A stretch of DNA of 57,662 bases from a virus: positions 1 through 57,662 of IMG/VR virus record IMGVR_UViG_3300031364_000002, one strand, 5' to 3'. The notes below the pieces were generated by a model. The model made no database searches and was not told where the DNA came from. It saw nothing but the letters and a program-made list of their open reading frames with translations. The number at the start of each line of letters is the position of its first letter. The first letter of the stretch is position 1. Shown in pieces: positions 25,540 through 32,916 of this stretch. Made by a program: the position numbers and the translations under genes.

Positions 25540-25860
25540 CTAATACCTGCCTAATTGAGCGTCTCTCAAAAGTTTTGATTCCTCTCCTGGTCGGTGCTCT
25601 AATAACCGATCATACAGATTCCTGCCTTTTACCAGTTTTCCACAAACGCTGAACGTATGCTGACCTGTTTTGTCTCCATAATGACTCGATAAAACAAATC
25701 CTTCAATTATCTCATTGGTGGATTTATCTACATACTTGACATAGCACCCTTCTCTGATAGGCCCGTTTGATTGTATAAAATCAAATTTTTCTTCGGCTTC
25801 TCTCATTTTCTCAGCATATGCGGCTTTCTGTGCCTTGTTTGGTTTCCATCTGTATGACAT
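25540..25860 (-). CDS. Hypothetical basic protein (106 aa)
   Basis: A protein of 106 residues. The N-terminal part is helical and basic (RWKPNKAQKAAYAEKMREAEEKF). The middle (GCYVKYVDKSTNEIIEGFVLSSHYGDKTGQHTFSV) looks like a small beta barrel, possibly nucleic-acid binding, but there is no firm family match. GGAGGAG lies upstream of the ATG. Its stop is followed by the intergenic hairpin module. Confidence 0.6.
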   Translation of the reverse strand: MSYRWKPNKAQKAAYAEKMREAEEKFDFIQSNGPIREGCYVKYVDKSTNEIIEGFVLSSHYGDKTGQHTFSVCGKLVKGRNLYDRLLEHRPGEESKLLRDAQLGRY

Positions 25861-25905
25861 CGTTTTTCTCCTCCTGGCCTGGCTTCAGGCTGGCTATGCA
25901 GTTTA

Positions 25906-25923
25906 ATGCCGCCGGAGCGGCAT
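25906..25923 (-). other. Intergenic GC-rich hairpin, second copy
   Basis: Stem ATGCCGC/GCGGCAT with a four-base loop, closely matching 25515-25532 in stem, spacing from the stop codon (TAGATGAC) and following TTAAAC on the minus strand. Towards the next gene come GCCAGGCCAGGAGGAG-like bases that also appear before the gene at 54408. These repeated modules mark the gene boundaries in this cassette. Confidence 0.65.
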
Positions 25924-25930
25924 CCGTCAT

Positions 25931-26353
25931 CTAAATACGAGGAATGTATTTTTGGCCAACAACACTCGACGCGTTCTTCCCTATCAGTCCGAGCTGACGA
26001 AGCCGGAGTGCAACCCGATGATTTATCTCAAATGGGCCGCTTAACCCGGCCCTTACAGCACCGAGCTTGTCAACCTTTATCCCTAACGATCCCAGAAAGG
26101 CTACGAAATTCAGATACCTGTATTCCCGGAAGTCCTTGCTATACGTGCAGGCGTAAAATGAAAAACGCCTGTTTCCGCTTGGACGGGAAATACTTTCAAG
26201 GCGGCAAATCATGCGCCCAGACGACACAGCGTCAATCCACCGTCGGGCGTCCTTCAGGAACGTCTCTCTATCGTAGTACTCCTCTGCGTTTACGAGTTTT
26301 TCAATTTCCGCTTCTTGCGCGTCGGTAAGATCGCACCTAATTTTGTATGACAT
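25931..26353 (-). CDS. Hypothetical protein (140 aa)
   Basis: A protein of 140 residues. The ATG at 26353 has a GGAGGAG site seven bases upstream and is preferred over an in-frame start at 26392. It begins with SYKIRCDLTDAQEAEIEKLVNAEEYYDRETFLKDARRW, likely helical, followed by a mixed alpha/beta middle. No family recognised. Base composition is more GC-rich than the replication genes, as in the rest of this cassette. Confidence 0.55.
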   Translation of the reverse strand: MSYKIRCDLTDAQEAEIEKLVNAEEYYDRETFLKDARRWIDAVSSGRMICRLESISRPSGNRRFSFYACTYSKDFREYRYLNFVAFLGSLGIKVDKLGAVRAGLSGPFEINHRVALRLRQLGLIGKNASSVVGQKYIPRI

Positions 26354-26385
26354 ATCTAATCTCCTCCTTTGACTGTATAGAGACA

Positions 26386-26448
26386 GTGCCATGGCACAAC
26401 TAAATCACCAGGAGGGCCAAAGGCGTGCAATCCTGTTGGTTCCTCCTG
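26386..26448 (-). other. Intergenic palindrome and long-range hairpin
   Basis: GTGCCATGGCAC (26386-26397) is a perfect 12-bp palindrome. CAGGAGG (26409-26415) can pair with CCTCCTG (26442-26448) as a hairpin; on the minus strand the upstream arm looks like a ribosome binding site. It separates the 232-residue gene from the 140-residue gene. It fits the pattern of structured spacers in this cassette. Confidence 0.5.
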
Positions 26449-26463
26449 AGTGTGGATGACTGA

Positions 26464-27162
26464 TTATACAACTTCAAGCGGTGTCAGGTTGGTATACGCA
26501 GTTTTCCCATTACTGTACTCCACCGAGTGACCAGATACTTGGCATTTAAATATTACTTTTTTTGCCAACAGTAATTGTGAGCCATCCGGGAATACTGCTT
26601 CCTTCGCCTTATCGATGGATCTGTAAACATAATAACCGCCACCGTGGTCATCAGCCGCTCTCTGCGTCATCCGCTTCCCGGGGATATATTCTGTTTCCCC
26701 GTCGTAGATGGAGTAAAATTTTCCCCCTACCGTGGCTACCTGTTTGTAAGCAATTTTGCTACTACTGGCAGAGGTTTTGATTTTGATTTGTTTAGACCCA
26801 TCGATGACTGCAATAATGTCGCCTACCTCGTCAACTGTTTTGGCGAGTTTTACAATGCGCGGTTTCCAGCTGTCTAGTTTCTCAACCACAGCAGTTTTGC
26901 TGTTGATCCGCTTGCGATCAATACGGTAATACGATTTTCGAGGGTGATTTCCGTATTTGTCACACTCCGTTTCTCTCTGCTGTACAATTACAGTGTTTTT
27001 TGTAACATCGTAAATACTGTAATTCAACGCTGATCCGCGATGTTTCTGGTCAACGTCGCAGTATTCGTGCGGTAACTGTCCACTCTTAAGCGCGAGGGAC
27101 AAAATCGCCCTTCCTTCATTGGCGCCATCGCCTGTTAATTCCCCGTAGTATCCTCTGGTCAT
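26464..27162 (-). CDS. Hypothetical protein (232 aa)
   Basis: The largest protein in this cassette, 232 residues, with many Lys/Tyr and beta-type segments (NYSIYDVTKNTVIVQQRETECD, YKQVATVGGKFYSIYDGETEY, GGGYYVYRSIDKAKEAVFPDG). It has no signal peptide or membrane segment. GGAGG lies upstream. No domain is recognised. Its position as the second gene after promoter B1 suggests early expression. Confidence 0.6.
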   Translation of the reverse strand: MTRGYYGELTGDGANEGRAILSLALKSGQLPHEYCDVDQKHRGSALNYSIYDVTKNTVIVQQRETECDKYGNHPRKSYYRIDRKRINSKTAVVEKLDSWKPRIVKLAKTVDEVGDIIAVIDGSKQIKIKTSASSSKIAYKQVATVGGKFYSIYDGETEYIPGKRMTQRAADDHGGGYYVYRSIDKAKEAVFPDGSQLLLAKKVIFKCQVSGHSVEYSNGKTAYTNLTPLEVV

Positions 27163-27230
27163 AATTGACCTCCATGAGATAATTTGTTTCTGGCCTGCCT
27201 TATCAATGCCGTGCGGCCATTCACGGCAGA

Positions 27231-27246
27231 CGCCGGTTATCCGGCG
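27231..27246 (-). other. Intergenic hairpin CGCCGG/CCGGCG
   Basis: A perfect six-base-pair stem with a four-base loop, preceded on the minus strand by GCCGAAA. The same GCCGAAACGCCGG...CCGGCG module follows the first gene of the other cassette (53529-53552). After it come GATAAGGCAGGCCAG bases, again shared with the spacer at 54380-54400. It links the two promoter-B cassettes. Confidence 0.65.
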
Positions 27247-27259
27247 TTTCGGCTATTAC

Positions 27260-27451
27260 TTACTGTCTACAAAACTCACTCCACAGATCAGGTGTATCCA
27301 GCTTGTTGCCGTCATCATCAAACAAACCGCCGCCGACTCCGCTTGTGTGAGATCTAAAATCGACGCGAATTTCCGGATGGTTTTTTCCAACATACGCCAC
27401 AAATTCCTGGCCGTATCCGTTACAATTGTCTTCTAAAATAACTAATGTCAT
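27260..27451 (-). CDS. First gene of the minus-strand cassette, small protein (63 aa)
   Basis: A protein of 63 residues (starting MTLVILEDNCNGYGQEFVAYVG) that begins within the duplicated promoter element B. Its first six coding bases are identical to those of the gene at 53219, then the sequences diverge. The site AAGGAGATTAGAG precedes the ATG. No family recognised. Placement directly after a near-consensus promoter suggests strong early expression. Confidence 0.6.
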   Translation of the reverse strand: MTLVILEDNCNGYGQEFVAYVGKNHPEIRVDFRSHTSGVGGGLFDDDGNKLDTPDLWSEFCRQ

Positions 27452-27546
27452 CTCTAATCTCCTTTTCCTTAACCTTATATAGGTATTATATACCTACTCT
27501 AAATAAAAAGCAAGAGAATATTTGACTATTTTTAAAAAAAATTATA
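27446..27546 (-). promoter_or_regulatory. Promoter element B, copy 1
   Basis: 101 bases identical to the reverse complement of 53124-53224, covering upstream A/T-rich sequence, a sigma-70 promoter on the minus strand (TTGCTT 27508-27513, 17-bp spacer, TATAAT 27485-27490), leader, ribosome binding site and the first codons. A dyad TAGGTA-N5-TACCTA (27480-27496) overlaps the -10 and could be an operator. The A/T-rich upstream part may be an UP element. Confidence 0.9.
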
Positions 27547-27573
27547 GACTTTTAGAAATAGCGGGATTATACT
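27545..27573 (+). promoter_or_regulatory. Divergent plus-strand promoter candidate
   Basis: TAGACT (27545-27550) and TATACT (27568-27573) are 17 bp apart on the plus strand; four and five of six consensus bases match. It faces away from promoter B1 and would start the replication block, giving a leader of about 165 bases before the ATG at 27746. Confidence 0.5.
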
Positions 27574-27626
27574 AATCAAGAAAAGTCAGGGGGACTAAAA
27601 ACAGGAGGGGAGAAGAAATCCAAACT

Positions 27627-27745
27627 AAAAAATGGCCTCCAATGGGATGGCCCCACAACAGTCTTTGGTCTGGATTCTTCTTTCTGTCCCCCAGAATAAT
27701 GAATTTATCCTTCTGTTGTGGAGCTTTTCAATTGGAGGCTTTTTT
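27627..27745 (+). promoter_or_regulatory. Structured 5' leader with ribosome-site-sequestering hairpin
   Basis: GCCTCCAAT (27635-27643) pairs with ATTGGAGGC (27731-27739), and CCACAACAG (27653-27661) pairs with CTGTTGTGG (27713-27721), with a smaller internal stem possible. The distal arm contains the GGAGG ribosome binding site of the gene at 27746 and is followed by six T. The structure could act either as an intrinsic terminator or as a translation block, so it may be a regulatory switch for the replication operon. Confidence 0.7.
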
Positions 27746-28057
27746 ATGTCCTATCTAATAAATGCTATCAGCCCTTGTGGAAACTGGATACTTAACAAAA
27801 AACTAACTCAGGAAGTTGGGGCTGAAGCAGCCCTCATAATGACTGAATTAAGCAACCCCAATGAAACCATGAAGGAAACCCCTATCCAGAAAATTCTATC
27901 CATCAGAATTGGTATCTCAGAAGAAAAAGTAATTTTCCTCATCAAGAATCTTGTCAATAAAAAATTACTAACCTGGGATCAAAAAGCTGAAAAGATATGG
28001 GTAAACGTAGAAAAACTTGATACTTTACTATCTGGAGATGATTATGAAGATGCCTAA
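27746..28057 (+). CDS. Winged-helix-like small protein at the head of the replication operon
   Basis: A protein of 103 residues starting MSYLINAISPCGNW; ATG 27746 has GGAGG within the leader hairpin. Residues about 20-90 contain helices and a hairpin similar to a winged helix (AALIMTELS, IQKILSIRIGISEEKVIFLIKNLVNKKLLTW). The N-terminal part of the next protein is also winged-helix like. It may regulate or help load the initiator. No specific family is recognised. Confidence 0.6.
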   Translation: MSYLINAISPCGNWILNKKLTQEVGAEAALIMTELSNPNETMKETPIQKILSIRIGISEEKVIFLIKNLVNKKLLTWDQKAEKIWVNVEKLDTLLSGDDYEDA

Positions 28058-29588
28058 TCCCATTACATCAGACCAATATAGACTATTCAGTGTCCCTGTA
28101 TGGAAAAAATTTGGAGTAGGAACAGCTCTTGTTTTGGGAGAGCTTTTTGACCGATATCAGCAACTAAAACAAAACCAAAAATTGGTATACAAAGATGATG
28201 AGTTCTATTTTTTTTACCCAGAAAAAAAATTAGCAGAATTTGTAGGATTCACCCCCCGATCAGTCAGGACATATGTAGCTAATTTGAAAGCTGCAAAAAT
28301 CGTAACAATTCATAAATTGGATGCTTCAACAAAGAATTACTATCAATTCAGTGAAAAAGTACTCAAAGAACTCATGATGGAATACGATGAAAAATATGGA
28401 AAAACATCAAAATCAGAGGAAAAGATTTCCCCTGTAATTTTTAAAGAAATTCCTGAAAAAATAGAGGAAAAGATTTCCCCCATTGAACAAAACCATAGGA
28501 AACCGATTTCCTATCCTATTATAAAAGTAACTAAATTCGTATTAACTAACGTTAATACTAAGGGACTTCTCAGTGAAGTCCCTGATATTGATGAAAAAAT
28601 TTCATCTTGGGAGGATAATCCCTTTCATGAAATTATAGAGTATGCTTTCCAAAGAAATTCCTTTACAAACCAATTACCTACCCAAAGAGGAGAAATTACA
28701 AAAACTCTTCAGAAAGCTTTAATTTATCTCCAGGAAATAAGATCAGGTAAATTTATTTCAAAACATACATGGGACAAAAAATGGTGGTCTTCCCAAAAAA
28801 TAGATGGAGTAGATTTGCATTCTATGGGGATAGACTCCATTAGAAACATAATTGGCCGGGCGGTGGCCAGGTATAGCCGCCTTTTTGAAGAACCTTATTG
28901 GCCAGTAAATAAAAAAACCCTTACACATGATTTCGCCAATTTTTTGTATAACCCCCACACCGGAAAATCCTGGTTTTTATACTGTCTTGCTCACCGGCCA
29001 GAACAGGTACAGGAACGGGTAAAAGAAAAAAATATAGAAAATTTCAAATCTCAGATTGATCTTAGAAATATAAAGTCTGTGGAAGAGTGTCTTGAAAAAT
29101 TTAGAGAGGGGTGGAGTACTGGGGATCTTGAAAATTGGTGGAGATCCCTGAAATATATTCAGAATTGGTATAGAGCCAAAAAGAAATTTTTATCTACAAA
29201 AAATCCAGCAGATAACTGGACCCCCCAATTTGGTAGTGAGGAACTATTTTTTGATCGGGTAAATGAATTTTTTGTGGAGTGGAAAAGCCTTAGCCCTTGT
29301 GCTATAGCTCCAGATGCCGGGGGATGGGAGAGGTTTGAAGAGTGGTGCTGGAAAGAATTTGGGGTAAAGTTTGAGTTTAAAGCTGAAAGAACTCCTGTGA
29401 AAAAAGCAAAAAAGAATGGCCCTACATTTGAGGATTTGACTGAGGAGGAGAAAAAAGAGGTTCAGGAACTGAGAGCAGAAATTGAGTGGGAAATTCTGAG
29501 AGGTAATAGAGCTGGAGATTCCTCCTATGAGGCTACAATTCAATTAGCCATAAAACAGATAATATCTAAACGTCAGAAAAAACTATAA
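28044..29588 (+). CDS. Replication initiator-like protein with winged-helix N-terminus
   Basis: A protein of 514 residues. Residues about 10-110 look like a winged helix (FGVGTALVLGELFDRY, PEKKLAEFVGFTPRSVRTYVANLKAAKIVTIHKL), as in phage replisome organisers. The centre (about 215-390) is a conserved-looking helical region. The C-terminus is acidic with a KKAKKNG stretch. It lies upstream of primase and helicases, so origin binding and replisome recruitment are likely. The start at 28044 has GGAG six bases upstream and overlaps the previous stop. Confidence 0.6.
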   Translation: MKMPNPITSDQYRLFSVPVWKKFGVGTALVLGELFDRYQQLKQNQKLVYKDDEFYFFYPEKKLAEFVGFTPRSVRTYVANLKAAKIVTIHKLDASTKNYYQFSEKVLKELMMEYDEKYGKTSKSEEKISPVIFKEIPEKIEEKISPIEQNHRKPISYPIIKVTKFVLTNVNTKGLLSEVPDIDEKISSWEDNPFHEIIEYAFQRNSFTNQLPTQRGEITKTLQKALIYLQEIRSGKFISKHTWDKKWWSSQKIDGVDLHSMGIDSIRNIIGRAVARYSRLFEEPYWPVNKKTLTHDFANFLYNPHTGKSWFLYCLAHRPEQVQERVKEKNIENFKSQIDLRNIKSVEECLEKFREGWSTGDLENWWRSLKYIQNWYRAKKKFLSTKNPADNWTPQFGSEELFFDRVNEFFVEWKSLSPCAIAPDAGGWERFEEWCWKEFGVKFEFKAERTPVKKAKKNGPTFEDLTEEEKKEVQELRAEIEWEILRGNRAGDSSYEATIQLAIKQIISKRQKKL

Positions 29589-29592
29589 TAAT
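29578..29592 (+). promoter_or_regulatory. Shared motif AAAAACTATAATAAT, copy 1
   Basis: This 15-base motif contains a perfect -10 (TATAAT) and recurs at 34278-34292 and 44908-44922, each time at the end of one gene and 13-19 bases before the next start. No -35 match is seen. It may be a phage-specific promoter. The recurrence in AT-rich DNA could also be chance or a translation-coupling signal. Confidence 0.4.
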
Positions 29593-29606
29593 TAACAGGA
29601 AATACT

Positions 29607-29825
29607 ATGAAATTTATTCCTTTGATTGAAATAAATGAACTTCAAGAAAAACGTCATCATAAATGTGGGCCCCGTTGTTGGTATGCCAAAGGTAAAAAAT
29701 GCAGTTGCTCTTGCGGGGGTAAAAATCATGGAATTTTGAATAGGGAGAATGGAAAAAATGAGAATGGAAAATCAAATGAAAGTAATGGAAATAATAAAAA
29801 TCAATCAGAATCACTATTTGGGTAA
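29607..29825 (+). CDS. Small Cys-rich conserved-type phage protein (72 aa)
   Basis: A protein of 72 residues with a central motif CGPRCWYAKGKKCSCSCGGKNHG. This motif occurs in many small phage proteins and resembles a zinc site; function unknown to me. The C-terminal 30 residues are low complexity (Asn, Gly, Lys, Glu). It ends within the next gene's N-terminal region, in another frame. Confidence 0.65.
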   Translation: MKFIPLIEINELQEKRHHKCGPRCWYAKGKKCSCSCGGKNHGILNRENGKNENGKSNESNGNNKNQSESLFG

Positions 29826-30297
29826 TGGGAGGTTGACTCATATTTTAATGAAAGAAATGGACTGTTCAACGGGTTGTATATATAATATTTTGAATAGCTT
29901 ATGGTCAAAACATTTAATTGGGAAACCTGGTTTGAATTGGTCAGGAGTGTATTTGACAAGAGATGGAGAAAGGATGTTATCCATTTATTTGAGGCAGTCC
30001 TCTCAGCCACTACTTAGTAAAAATTCTATGATACAACAATTGACTCCCCGTCCTTCCCTTGAAAATTTTATGAAGGTAATAGAATTTAAATTGAGCCTTA
30101 ATGATCATAAAGTTCATTGGAGTAATCTTAATTTTGATGATCTTTTGAGTGGGTTAAAAGAGGAGTTGAAAGAATTGGAAATAGCAATAAATCATCAAGA
30201 TTTCAAAGAAGCTATTTTTGAAGCTGCTGATGTAGGGGCTTGGGCTATGATGATGGCAGATGTATGTTCAGGAAAATTAAAAGAGGAAGAGGAGTGA
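29749..30297 (+). CDS. Winged-helix / MazG-like fusion protein
   Basis: A protein of up to 182 residues. The N-terminal half (about 10-80) has a winged-helix pattern (GRLTHILMKEMDCSTGCIYNILNSLWSKHLIGKPGLNWSGVYLTRDG). The C-terminal half has MazG-type nucleotide pyrophosphohydrolase features: EELKELE..., then EAADVGAWAMMMAD, giving the ExxE...ExxD metal-binding layout. MazG enzymes hydrolyse NTPs or (p)ppGpp-like molecules. The fusion to a DNA-binding domain is unusual. The start is uncertain since several ATG codons follow closely. Confidence 0.6.
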   Translation: MEKMRMENQMKVMEIIKINQNHYLGNGRLTHILMKEMDCSTGCIYNILNSLWSKHLIGKPGLNWSGVYLTRDGERMLSIYLRQSSQPLLSKNSMIQQLTPRPSLENFMKVIEFKLSLNDHKVHWSNLNFDDLLSGLKEELKELEIAINHQDFKEAIFEAADVGAWAMMMADVCSGKLKEEEE

Positions 30298-30355
30298 GCT
30301 CCAATTTACTAACTACAAGTTGGAACGGAAGTAATCATGGACGGATATCTTAATT

Positions 30356-31297
30356 ATGAGTTTTGATGCTTATCAATTTTTAAACGATTTTCATATTGAT
30401 TATACAGATTCTGGACCCCATTCCTCCCATGGATGGGTCAATATTAATTGCCCCTATCCAGGGTGTAAAGATGATAATTATCATGGGGGATTCAATCTTC
30501 AGGAAGGATATTATCATTGTTGGAAATGTGGTGGGCACCCTCTTGATAAAATAATTCATTTTTTGTTAGGAGTGAAATATGAGGAAGCGGAAAGAATAAA
30601 ATGGCAGTACACAGGTCGTTTTCTCCAATTAAAAATCCTCAATAAAAAGATAAAATCTGTTTCCTCCATTGAGTTACCTGGAGAGAAATTAGGAAAAAAA
30701 CATAGAGAATATTTGAGATCTAGGGGATTTTCCCCTCAGAAAATTGAGCAGTTGTATCATATATCAGGAACAAATTGGGCATCCGCTGGGTTTAAAAACA
30801 GAATTATAATCCCTGTTTTCTCCCACGGAAAATTAGTCTCTTATCTTGGACGGGACATTACAGGAGAAAACCCCCTTCGTTACAAAGGTTTGTCTCCGGA
30901 GGAAAGCATAATTCACTACAAAAGACTATTATATGGATTTGATGAATGTATTTCTTCGTTGGGTGGATTAGTTGAGGGGCCTTTTGATCAGTGGCGAATG
31001 GGCCCGGGGTTCGTTTGTAGTTTTGGTACAGCTCTAACAGAATATCAAATTAAGTTATTGAGTAGTTTTGATAAACTTTTTATTCTGTTTGACCCTGAAC
31101 CTTTTACTCAAAGGAAAGTAAAAAAATTAGCTTCCAGGTTGGCCTCATTAGGTACCAAAGTTGAGTTAATTCAGTGGGGAAATGATAAAGATCCCGCAGA
31201 ATTTAGTGAAACTGAAGCAAAGGAAATTAGAAATGATTTAGGATTTACGAGAGTATACAAGCCCTTACAAATTTCAGGTTTGAGGGGAAAAAGATGA
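30356..31297 (+). CDS. DNA primase (zinc finger plus TOPRIM-type)
   Basis: The protein has 313 residues. It begins with a CHC2-like zinc-binding region (Cys32, Cys37, Cys55, Cys58; CPYPGC and CWKCGG), continues with the linker and catalytic core (FKNRIIIPVFSHGKLVSYLGRD) and a TOPRIM part (LVEGPFDQW and LFILFDPE). It makes RNA primers for the replisome. A nine-codon ORF (30337-30366) overlaps its start and may couple translation. It overlaps the next gene by four bases. Confidence 0.85.
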   Translation: MSFDAYQFLNDFHIDYTDSGPHSSHGWVNINCPYPGCKDDNYHGGFNLQEGYYHCWKCGGHPLDKIIHFLLGVKYEEAERIKWQYTGRFLQLKILNKKIKSVSSIELPGEKLGKKHREYLRSRGFSPQKIEQLYHISGTNWASAGFKNRIIIPVFSHGKLVSYLGRDITGENPLRYKGLSPEESIIHYKRLLYGFDECISSLGGLVEGPFDQWRMGPGFVCSFGTALTEYQIKLLSSFDKLFILFDPEPFTQRKVKKLASRLASLGTKVELIQWGNDKDPAEFSETEAKEIRNDLGFTRVYKPLQISGLRGKR

Positions 31298-32916
31298 GTT
31301 ATTATACTCCAGTTGTGAAAACAGTCTCTTTACAGGCAGAAACTACAGAATTAATAATCCAGTGGAAATGTATGGACTCAAAAATATTTTTTAAAATTAA
31401 GAGCCAGGTTGAGTCAGTTCCGGGAGTGTACTGGGATGGTAGCAAAAATTGGTATGCCCCAGATACAATTCAAAACAGAGAACTACTTAAACGATTTGGC
31501 TTTCTGCTCCCTGTTGGTTATAACAAAAATTGGGTGCCCCCTTGGAAAGGAAAAATCATTCCAAAGGAAATTTCTGAACCTCTTAGAACATATCAAGTTG
31601 AGGGGGTTCAGTTTATTGATTACTTACAAGGAAAAGGGTTACTGGCTGATGACATGGGTCTGGGAAAAACTGTCCAGTCCTTGTCCTATCTCCGATTACA
31701 TCCAGAATTTAGCAGAGTGCTAATTATTACTGAAGCCTCACTAAAACTCCAATGGAGGGAAGAGGTGAAAAAATGGGGGGAAAGAACACCTATTATTTTG
31801 TTCGGAAAAACCCCTTATGAATTACCAGAGGGAATTTTTATCATAAATTGGGATGTTATCCACGATTGGGAGTTAGAGTTAATACAAAATCCTTGGGATT
31901 TTATAATTGGAGATGAAATACAAGCTATTGGAAATATGAAATCTCTTAGGAGCCGGACATTTATGAAATTAGCCCGGAGAAATTCCAGGGTTTTGGGGAT
32001 GTCAGGTACTCCCTTTAATAGTAAAACAGTAAGGTTTTATCCAATTTTGTCCATTTTGGATCACAGGCATTTTTATAGTTCCTGGAATTTTAAGCAGCGA
32101 TATTGTGATCCAAAATATACCCCTTTTGGATTGACTTTTGACGGAGCTTCTAACACAGAAGAATTAAGAGCTCTCATTCAACCAATTATGTTGAGACGCA
32201 CAAAAAAAGAGGTAGCAAAGGATCTTCCAAGAAAGATTAGAATTGCACTACCTTTAGAAATTAAGGATATTGAAAAATACAAAGAGGCGGAGAAAGCTGT
32301 TTTTGGATCTATATCAGATTTTTCAGATAATATTCGGGATAAAGAATTGGCTGATCTTCAATATTCAGCTTTTCAGTACAAAAAAGATGTGATGATTAAA
32401 TGGATCCAAGAATTTTTGGACAAAGATCAAAAGCTGATCTGCTTTGCATTTCATCGGAAAGTAGTGGAGTATGTTCATGAGAAATTTAAAAAAAATTCAG
32501 TGATGATTTATGGAGGTATATCCACGGGAGAGAGGCAAAAAAGAATAGATAAATTTATGAATTCTTCCTCCACAAATTTATTGATAGGTAATTTTCGCTC
32601 GGCTGGAATAGGTCTAAATTTGACAGCAGCTACCGCCGTTTGCTTTTTGGAGTTGAGTAGCCAACCTGAAATACATATGCAATGTGAAGACAGAATTTGC
32701 CGGATTGGTAGCACTTTTGATCGAGTGTTTGCTTACTATCCTTTTGTAGCTGGAACCATAGAGGAAGAGTGGGTAAAAGTGTTGGATAACAGAATGAAAA
32801 ACTATAATAGAATTATGGAGGGCCGGGAAACTCGTCGGTCTGAAATGATAAGAGAAATAATTAAGCATGCACGGAGAAAACATGAAGCTCACCTCAAAGA
32901 AAATTTATCTGAATGA
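31294..32916 (+). CDS. SNF2-family helicase / translocase
   Basis: The protein has 540 residues. The N-terminal ~90 look like a HARP domain (WKCMDSKIFFKIKSQVESVPGVYWDGSKNWY), as in SMARCAL1-type fork-remodelling enzymes. The SF2 motor follows: Walker A at DDMGLGKT (119-126), GDEIQAIG (motif II), MSGTPFN (III), and the C-terminal motifs GGISTGERQ, FRSAGIGLNLTAAT and QCEDRICRIGS. Such enzymes in phages probably help fork restart or recombination. It overlaps the primase gene. Confidence 0.85.
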   Translation: MSYYTPVVKTVSLQAETTELIIQWKCMDSKIFFKIKSQVESVPGVYWDGSKNWYAPDTIQNRELLKRFGFLLPVGYNKNWVPPWKGKIIPKEISEPLRTYQVEGVQFIDYLQGKGLLADDMGLGKTVQSLSYLRLHPEFSRVLIITEASLKLQWREEVKKWGERTPIILFGKTPYELPEGIFIINWDVIHDWELELIQNPWDFIIGDEIQAIGNMKSLRSRTFMKLARRNSRVLGMSGTPFNSKTVRFYPILSILDHRHFYSSWNFKQRYCDPKYTPFGLTFDGASNTEELRALIQPIMLRRTKKEVAKDLPRKIRIALPLEIKDIEKYKEAEKAVFGSISDFSDNIRDKELADLQYSAFQYKKDVMIKWIQEFLDKDQKLICFAFHRKVVEYVHEKFKKNSVMIYGGISTGERQKRIDKFMNSSSTNLLIGNFRSAGIGLNLTAATAVCFLELSSQPEIHMQCEDRICRIGSTFDRVFAYYPFVAGTIEEEWVKVLDNRMKNYNRIMEGRETRRSEMIREIIKHARRKHEAHLKENLSE

